A stretch of 20,667 bases of DNA from Nibrella saemangeumensis (GTDB lineage Bacteria; Bacteroidota; Bacteroidia; Cytophagales; Spirosomataceae). Shown here in pieces: positions 15,967-20,667 of the stretch. The stretch covers positions 1 through 20,667 of the forward strand of contig NZ_BAABHD010000006.1 in assembly GCF_039541915.1 (NCBI RefSeq), in the 5' to 3' direction. The translations under genes were made by a program, and so were the position numbers. The notes beneath the pieces are model-generated. The model ran no database searches, was not told the DNA's origin, and was given only the letters and a program-made list of their open reading frames with translations. Position 1 is the first letter of the stretch. Each line of letters opens with the position of its first letter.

Positions 15967-17838
15967 TTATTCTGTTTTCAGCACTCTGAGCATCCTTTTC
16001 TGCGCAGGCGTACTAACCCGCAATATCATTAAGCCTGCTTGCTGATTCACCGGCAACCTATGCCGCTCCAATTCGCCAGCCTGTTCCACCTGTCGGGTTA
16101 CAATCAGCTGGCCCTGAACGTTAATAAGTTCAATTTGCAGCGGTTGCCCCTCAGCGCCCTGCACCTCAACTACCAGTTGACCGGCCTGTACCGGGTTACC
16201 CAATACGCGCACAGTCAGGTCGGAAAGTTGTTCGGTCAGTCCCATCCTCGGGGGGGTACAATAAGCCGCCGGGTCGAAATCAACTTCCACAACCTCCCAG
16301 CCATCATCGGCGCAGTTGCGTTGTCGCGCCCGGATTTTAAAGGATTTCTTTCGGTGCTTTGATTCAATGTAAAAATTGGTTTCGGTAGTCCATCCTTTTG
16401 TCAGAATAGCGGTATGGAATTCAACCGGATTGCCATTTCCGGCTGTAACCGATAAGGTAAGCTGTCCGGTCTGGCAATCGAATAATGGAGTTGCCAATAC
16501 CAATGGGGTGGTACTTAGCGTAACAATCCAGGCATCTTTAAACCCGCCATGGTTACCGGTAACATCGCCGTCTGTCGAATTGGTTTCTCCTACAGCTATC
16601 CAGCTCCCACCGGTAAGCGTTGTAAGCGCATAAGCAATGTCCTGTCCGCTACCGCCCAGGCTTTTCTGCCAGAGCAGGTTGCCGGTGCTGCTAACGTTCG
16701 CAACCCAGAAATCATTACCTCCATGGTTACCGGTAACATCGCCGTCATTTGATTCTACCCCTCCAAGCAGCAGGTAACCTCCGCAGGGACCAGGTTGTAT
16801 GGCCGAACCAAAATCAAAGCCTGTTCCTCCAAGCGGCTTTTGCCAGACAAGATCACCGGTTGCTGTCAATTTAAAAATCCAGGCGTCTGAAAACTCCCCG
16901 TGCGGACTGGATACATCCCCATCGACCGACGACGTAGTTCCGGCGATAATCAGGCTTCCATCTGCCGTTTCCATAATATCACTCGCCATATCGGGTCTAC
17001 TCCCACCGTACGTCCGCTGCCAGAGCATATTGCCGGCGGCATCCAATTTCACCATCCAGGCATCCCCACTCCCTTTCTGTCCGGTCACATCACCGTCGCC
17101 CGACTCTGCACTACCGGTAATCAGGAAGCCACCATCCTGGGTTGCAATGACATCAGCGGCCATATCAGAACTGCTTCCGCCCAGCGCCCTTTGCCAGAGC
17201 AAATTACCAAATTGATCCAACCGGATCACCCAATAATCGTTTCCGCCATGATAGCCGGTCACATCACCGTCTCCGGATTGAGTAAACCCAACCACCACAT
17301 ACCCGCCATCAAGAGTGGTTGTAATGGCCGTTGCCCGGTCTGACCCACTACCGCCATACAACTTTTCCCATAAGATATCGCCACTTTCGCTCAGCTTAAA
17401 AATCCAGAAATCATCACCGCCATGCGTCACGGTAGGCGGGAAGAACGTAATATCTCCGGTGGCAGAATAACCCACTACCACGTATCCGCCATCGGAAGCA
17501 CGGGTGATACCCCAAGCTTCATCGCCGGAAAAGCCACCATAGATTTTGCTCCAAAGTTTCGTACCATCGGCGTCAAATCTGGCAATCATAGCATTACTGG
17601 CTTGTCCACGGAGCACAGCAACAGGGGAGCTTAGGTCCCCGTCTGTCGATTCAGTACTGCCAACCATAATGAAACCACCGTCGGTAGTGGGGATAACATC
17701 GTAACCCACATCGGTACCGCTACCACCAAACGCTTTCTGCCAGTCGACAGTTGGGCCCTGCGCCCATAGTACATTCGCTACTAAACAGCATAGCCCTACA
17801 AACCCTGCTGCTTTACGGGTTAGAATAGACGTTAACAT
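15967..17838 (-). CDS. T9SS-exported repeat protein, probably seven-bladed beta-propeller
   Basis: This 623-residue protein has a signal peptide (basic RKAAG, hydrophobic FVGLCCLVANVLWA, cut near AQG). Seven consecutive repeats of about 50-65 residues follow, each opening with a tryptophan and a GG pair (WQKAFGGSGTD, WSKIYGGFSGD, WEKLYGGSGSD, WQRALGGSSSD, WQRTYGGSRPD, WQKPLGGTGFD, WQKSLGGSGQD). Most then have DGGYVVVG, STDGDVTG and a W-x-x-K/R-L strand. Seven copies suggest a closed propeller. The acidic DGDVTG loops could bind calcium (inference). After a linker (HTAILTKGWTTE) the last ~85 residues form a T9SS type A sorting domain (VRVLGNPV, ELINVQGQLIV, GLMILRV). Function is unknown; recognition or adhesion is likely. 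Confidence 0.85.
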   Translation of the reverse strand: MLTSILTRKAAGFVGLCCLVANVLWAQGPTVDWQKAFGGSGTDVGYDVIPTTDGGFIMVGSTESTDGDLSSPVAVLRGQASNAMIARFDADGTKLWSKIYGGFSGDEAWGITRASDGGYVVVGYSATGDITFFPPTVTHGGDDFWIFKLSESGDILWEKLYGGSGSDRATAITTTLDGGYVVVGFTQSGDGDVTGYHGGNDYWVIRLDQFGNLLWQRALGGSSSDMAADVIATQDGGFLITGSAESGDGDVTGQKGSGDAWMVKLDAAGNMLWQRTYGGSRPDMASDIMETADGSLIIAGTTSSVDGDVSSPHGEFSDAWIFKLTATGDLVWQKPLGGTGFDFGSAIQPGPCGGYLLLGGVESNDGDVTGNHGGNDFWVANVSSTGNLLWQKSLGGSGQDIAYALTTLTGGSWIAVGETNSTDGDVTGNHGGFKDAWIVTLSTTPLVLATPLFDCQTGQLTLSVTAGNGNPVEFHTAILTKGWTTETNFYIESKHRKKSFKIRARQRNCADDGWEVVEVDFDPAAYCTPPRMGLTEQLSDLTVRVLGNPVQAGQLVVEVQGAEGQPLQIELINVQGQLIVTRQVEQAGELERHRLPVNQQAGLMILRVSTPAQKRMLRVLKTE

Positions 17839-18403
17839 AGGAGTGAGACTGTAGTTTTTGGGAAATCCAGAAGCGTAGTTACCTAATCAAGCTCAAGAGC
17901 CAACCAATTGCTAAAATTCACACCATCCAGGCTCAAACACCCTGGAAGAGAAAGTTGCGCGTAGCCAGAAAGTGACTCCAAAAAGCATAAAAAGCCATAA
18001 AAAATTACGGCCAAAAACAGCTTGCGGAATGTCGGTCAAAGCCACGGATCCGACACGTGGATGCATGAATACAGAGCCATTCATACCTGGCCTTTACCCG
18101 TATCACTAAGCTACTATAAAATCTAAAAATCGGGCAAATTATTTATTAATCGGCAAATAAGCTGCTGTTTATAAAGACTTTACATATAAATCATTGATGT
18201 ACCCACTTACTTTACTCTTCCTATACGGCAGGTAACTCTTTGACCAGATTGCGTTAAGTAATTGCCATTTACCTCTGTTTCATAAACAGTTAACCCACAG
18301 GGTTATACGCAACGTTTACATGTGAGAAAAAAGTCTCTTTAGCGCTGCCAGTACTGGAGATTGCAAGCGCTAACCTGGCGTAGCCGAATTAAACAGGGAC
18401 AAT
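17839..18403. other. 565-bp gene-free stretch
   Basis: I see no convincing gene on either strand. The left part is the upstream region of the propeller gene, but no consensus -33/-7 pair stands out. The middle (about 18110-18210) is AT-rich, with TATAAA-like runs and two related copies of CGGGCAAATTA / CGGCAAATAA. The right end carries a small TAACCC-ACA-GGGTTA hairpin (18291-18305) and the palindromic structure at 18327-18373. Confidence 0.5.
18327..18373 (-). terminator. Terminator-like nested palindromes downstream of yjbQ
   Basis: TTAGCGCT (18339-18346) and AGCGCTAA (18366-18373) are perfect 8-bp inverted arms. They enclose the 10-bp palindrome CCAGTACTGG (18348-18357). On the minus strand, six T (18332-18327) follow the stem after a short gap. 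This is probably the terminator of the ruvC-yjbQ transcript. Confidence 0.5.
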
Positions 18404-18823
18404 TTATTCTCCCAGCGCCGTCAGTACCAGGGTCCGGGAACCGCCCTGGTCGCGGTGCTCGCAGAGGTAGATACCCTGCCAGGTGCCGAGGTTGAGCCGG
18501 CCGTTGGTGATGGGAACGGATACTGAACTACCCAGCAGCGCGGCTTTCAGGTGAGCCGGCATATCGTCGGAACCTTCGTAGTTGTGCCTGTAATACGGCG
18601 CATTTTCCGGTACCATTTTGTTAAAGTGAGTTTCAAAGTCCTGGCGGACGGTCGGATCGGCGTTCTCGTTGATGGTCAGACTGGCGGAGGTATGCTGGAT
18701 AAATACGTGCAGAATACCCACCCGGATCTGCTGCAGTTCCGGACAATCCCGCTCAATCAGGCGGGTGATCAGGTGAAAGCCGCGGGGGTGCGGAGGAAGC
18801 TTTATGGTTTTTTGGAAAGGCAT
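18404..18823 (-). CDS. yjbQ: YjbQ / UPF0047 family protein
   Basis: This 139-residue cytoplasmic protein is a member of the YjbQ (UPF0047) family, some members of which have low thiamine-phosphate synthase activity; the true role is unclear. Family marks are HVFIQHTSASLTINENADP (about 39-57), HNYEGSDDMPAHLKAALLGS (80-99) and GTWQGIYLCEHRDQGGSR (113-130), which holds the conserved histidine. The length is normal. It follows ruvC in the same direction, with element C filling the 79-bp gap, and a terminator-like structure lies downstream. Confidence 0.92.
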   Translation of the reverse strand: MPFQKTIKLPPHPRGFHLITRLIERDCPELQQIRVGILHVFIQHTSASLTINENADPTVRQDFETHFNKMVPENAPYYRHNYEGSDDMPAHLKAALLGSSVSVPITNGRLNLGTWQGIYLCEHRDQGGSRTLVLTALGE

Positions 18824-18829
18824 TCGTTT

Positions 18830-18900
18830 GTTTCAGGTTTCAAGTTCAAAGTTTCAGGTTCAGGCGGCTCTGTTGAAACTTGAGACCTGAAACTTGAAAC
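18830..18900. repeat. Inverted array of heptamers (GTTTCAA unit), element C
   Basis: The left arm 18830-18864 has five heptamers: GTTTCAG, GTTTCAA, GTTCAAA, GTTTCAG, GTTCAGG. An 8-nt spacer follows. The right arm 18873-18900 has four heptamers of the opposite sense: TTGAAAC, TTGAGAC, CTGAAAC, TTGAAAC. The element fills the gap between the yjbQ start and the ruvC stop. It has the same architecture as elements A and B but a 7-bp period. Confidence 0.8.
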
Positions 18901-18902
18901 AA

Positions 18903-19493
18903 TTAAACTAACCGCCCCGGGTTTTCGCCGACAAACGCGCCCCAGCCGCCTTTTTTGTCTTTTTTTCCGCCGGATTTCTTCACGCCGGGGATGGAATTTT
19001 CGTGGAAGTAGTGGCAGATAGCGATGGCCAGCGCATCGGTAGCATCGAAGAATTCGGGATCAAGATCCGCGTTCAGCAAGTGGCTGACCATGTGCGATAC
19101 CTGCTCTTTGGACGCGTTGCCGTTGCCGGTCACCGACTGCTTTACCGTGCGCGGTGAGTACTCCACGATGGGAATTCCCCGCGACAGCGCAGCGGCCATC
19201 GACACACCCTGCGCCCGGCCCAGTTTCAGCATGGCCTGCACGTTTTTGCCGAAGAAAGGATCTTCGATCGCCATCTCGTCGGGCAGGTATTCGTCGATCA
19301 GCCGCAGGATGGTATCATACAATTTCTTCAGCTTCAGTTCGTGGGTGCTATATTTGCTGAGGTGAACCACACCGTACTGCAACATCTTCATCTGTCCGTT
19401 CTGCACCTGAATGATGCCGTAGCCGGCTACCTGGGTGCCGGGATCGACGCCCAAAATGATTTTTTCAGATGCAATTACGGATGTTGAAGCCAT
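18903..19493 (-). CDS. ruvC: Holliday junction resolvase RuvC
   Basis: This endonuclease of 196 residues cuts four-way junctions during recombination with RuvAB. The four acidic catalytic residues are in place: Asp17 in LGVDPGT, Glu77 in AIEDPFFGKN, and Asp150 and Asp153 in DATDALAIAICH. A basic C-terminal tail (KKSGGKKDKKGG) is extended, as in other Bacteroidota. I chose the ATG at 19493; the TTG at 19511 would overlap the divergent gene's start. The two divergent start codons are only 12 bp apart, so each promoter must lie inside the other gene. yjbQ follows downstream. Confidence 0.95.
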   Translation of the reverse strand: MASTSVIASEKIILGVDPGTQVAGYGIIQVQNGQMKMLQYGVVHLSKYSTHELKLKKLYDTILRLIDEYLPDEMAIEDPFFGKNVQAMLKLGRAQGVSMAAALSRGIPIVEYSPRTVKQSVTGNGNASKEQVSHMVSHLLNADLDPEFFDATDALAIAICHYFHENSIPGVKKSGGKKDKKGGWGAFVGENPGRLV

Positions 19494-19505
19494 TGTTATG
19501 CGTTT

Positions 19506-20540
19506 ATGCAAAGTAACGATTTACAAATTGATTCGATACCACCGCCGGCCAAAAAAATCCTTTTTTGGCTAAAACTGGCCGTTTTATCTGTCATCCTTGC
19601 CTACATCACCTACACACTTGGCCAACAGCCAGCGAACTGGAACCGTGTCTGGCAGCACTTTCAGCAGACCAACTGGGCTGGAAGCCTGGCGCTGGGTTTA
19701 GTGCTGCTTACCCCAGTAAACTGGGCGCTGGAAGCATTAAAATGGAAGATTCTGATCCGGCGCGTGGAGGCCGTCAGTCTGACCGAAGCGTATCAGGGTG
19801 TACTGGCGGGCTTATCCCTGGGTTTTGCCTTACCGGCCCAGGTAGGCGATACTGCCGGACGGGTGCTCTCGTTGCGGTCGGGCCGGCGGGCCGAGGGACT
19901 CGGCGCATCGCTGGTATCGGGAGGCATGCAGTTTTATGTGGCGCTGCTGTTCGGCACGGCGGCCTGGCTGCACCAACTGCTGACCGTACCTGCCCGCGAT
20001 ACTACCGCCGGGAGGCTATTGTTCGGTCTGCTAACGAGTATGCTGCTGGCTGGCCTTGGGCTGGTTCAGGTGCGTCGGCGGCTACAGCCGGCAGACAACC
20101 CGCGGCCGTGGCTACGCCAGTTAACTACGTACCTACAGGTAGCCGGGCAGTACACCTCCGCCGAATTTATCCGGGCTCTGCTGGTAGCTTCGCTTCGCTA
20201 CCTGACATTTTCGCTCCAGTTTTATATGGCGCTCCGACTGTACGGCATTGCCCTTCCCGTCGACGATATGGCCGCCGGCATCGGATTGGTCTTTCTGGCG
20301 AAAACGATTACTCCGGCGTTTAACCTGCTGAGCGATCTGGGCGTGCGCGAAGCAGCCTCATTGTGGGTCTTCGCCCCGTATGGTGTGGTGGCTCCGCTCC
20401 TGCTGACAGCCACCTTAACGCTCTGGCTGGTCAATGTCCTGTTGCCGGTGCTGGTTGGCCTGGTTTGGGTCTGGCGGCTGCGCTGGTCTGTTGATTTGCC
20501 ATTCCGACGCAGCCGGGCGGCCGGTGCCGAGGCATCTTAA
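19506..20540 (+). CDS. Flippase-like integral membrane protein (lysylphosphatidylglycerol synthase TM family)
   Basis: This polytopic inner-membrane protein of 344 residues resembles the transmembrane (flippase) part of MprF and related proteins. About seven or eight hydrophobic segments are visible, starting with FWLKLAVLSVILAYITYTLG. Typical motifs are LALGLVLLTPVNWALEALKW, YQGVLAGLSLGFALPAQVGD with the following GRVLSLRSGRR, SLQFYMALRLYG, and KTITPAFNLLSDLGVREA near the end. No aminoacyl-transfer domain is attached, so a lipid or polyprenol-carrier flippase or an unknown role is likelier than lysyl-PG synthesis. The last codons (SRAAGAEAS) form the left arm of a 20-bp hairpin. Confidence 0.85.
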   Translation: MQSNDLQIDSIPPPAKKILFWLKLAVLSVILAYITYTLGQQPANWNRVWQHFQQTNWAGSLALGLVLLTPVNWALEALKWKILIRRVEAVSLTEAYQGVLAGLSLGFALPAQVGDTAGRVLSLRSGRRAEGLGASLVSGGMQFYVALLFGTAAWLHQLLTVPARDTTAGRLLFGLLTSMLLAGLGLVQVRRRLQPADNPRPWLRQLTTYLQVAGQYTSAEFIRALLVASLRYLTFSLQFYMALRLYGIALPVDDMAAGIGLVFLAKTITPAFNLLSDLGVREAASLWVFAPYGVVAPLLLTATLTLWLVNVLLPVLVGLVWVWRLRWSVDLPFRRSRAAGAEAS

Positions 20541-20576
20541 TTGTAATTCAATCAGCAAGATGCCTCGGCACCGGCC
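20519..20576. terminator. Perfect 20-bp inverted repeat overlapping the end of the flippase-like gene
   Basis: The left arm 20519-20538 (GGCCGGTGCCGAGGCATCTT) and its exact reverse complement at 20557-20576 enclose an 18-nt AT-rich loop. The left arm is coding, and the stop codon TAA (20538-20540) begins on its last base. The right tail is CTTTAGG rather than a T run, so this is either an unusual terminator or a stabilising 3' hairpin. Confidence 0.8.
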
Positions 20577-20667
20577 TTTAGGTTTGTGGTGTAGTAAGAT
20601 TCTTAGAAATAAGGTAGCTTACTAGAAGAATAACAGAGCGGGCTTGCCTATGGCATACCGGCCTGGC

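Noticed and set aside
18010..18080. CCACG / CGTGG inverted pair and GGATCC near 18050
   Set aside because: A 5-bp stem with no positional context is too weak to call a site.

Overview
The window looks like chromosomal DNA of a Bacteroidota bacterium, most probably a Cytophagales/Spirosomaceae-type organism. Three proteins end in type A sorting domains of the type IX secretion system (T9SS), several genes lack Shine-Dalgarno sequences, promoter candidates fit the Bacteroidota TTTG / TAnnTTTG pattern, and the family mix (UMF1 transporter, YyaL, bestrophin, GH28, HI0074/MNT pair) fits. Genus is inference only.

Layout. 1-3860: the 3' part of a repetitive Ig-like T9SS surface protein, with an assembly gap (N at 284) inside its 216-bp repeats; then a small membrane protein plus AraC-type regulator operon behind a spaced inverted repeat; then a 72-codon remnant of a second copy of the surface-protein tail. 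3969-6649 (minus): a bestrophin-like channel and a secreted GH28-like beta-helix protein. 6650-9047: an AT-richer accessory stretch beside the 3' end of a tRNA-Val gene. It holds a HEPN/MNT (HI0074/HI0073) pair in which each gene carries one in-frame nonsense codon, an unidentified gene scrap, and an intact DUF4160-DUF2442 pair with a perfect palindrome lying inside its predicted promoter. 9047-11923 (minus): tRNA-Val(GAC), UMF1-type MFS transporter, alpha/beta hydrolase, small lipoprotein. 12051-15910 (plus): a large T9SS-exported protein of unknown activity and the thioredoxin/glycosidase-fold protein YyaL. 15967-17838 (minus): a seven-repeat, probably beta-propeller T9SS protein. 18404-19493 (minus): ruvC then yjbQ. 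19506-20540 (plus): a flippase-like polytopic membrane protein, ending in a perfect 20-bp hairpin that overlaps its last codons.

The most unusual observation is a set of three intergenic elements (11381-11477, 13733-13868, 18830-18900) with one architecture but unrelated sequences. Each is a short tandem array of 7- or 8-bp units, a small spacer, and then an array of the reverse complement of the same unit, so that the RNA could fold into a long hairpin. Each fills nearly the whole gap between two genes of the same direction. I know of no named element of this kind. The second most unusual observation is the doubly nonsense-mutated toxin-antitoxin-like pair, whose ancestral ATGA overlap is still readable.
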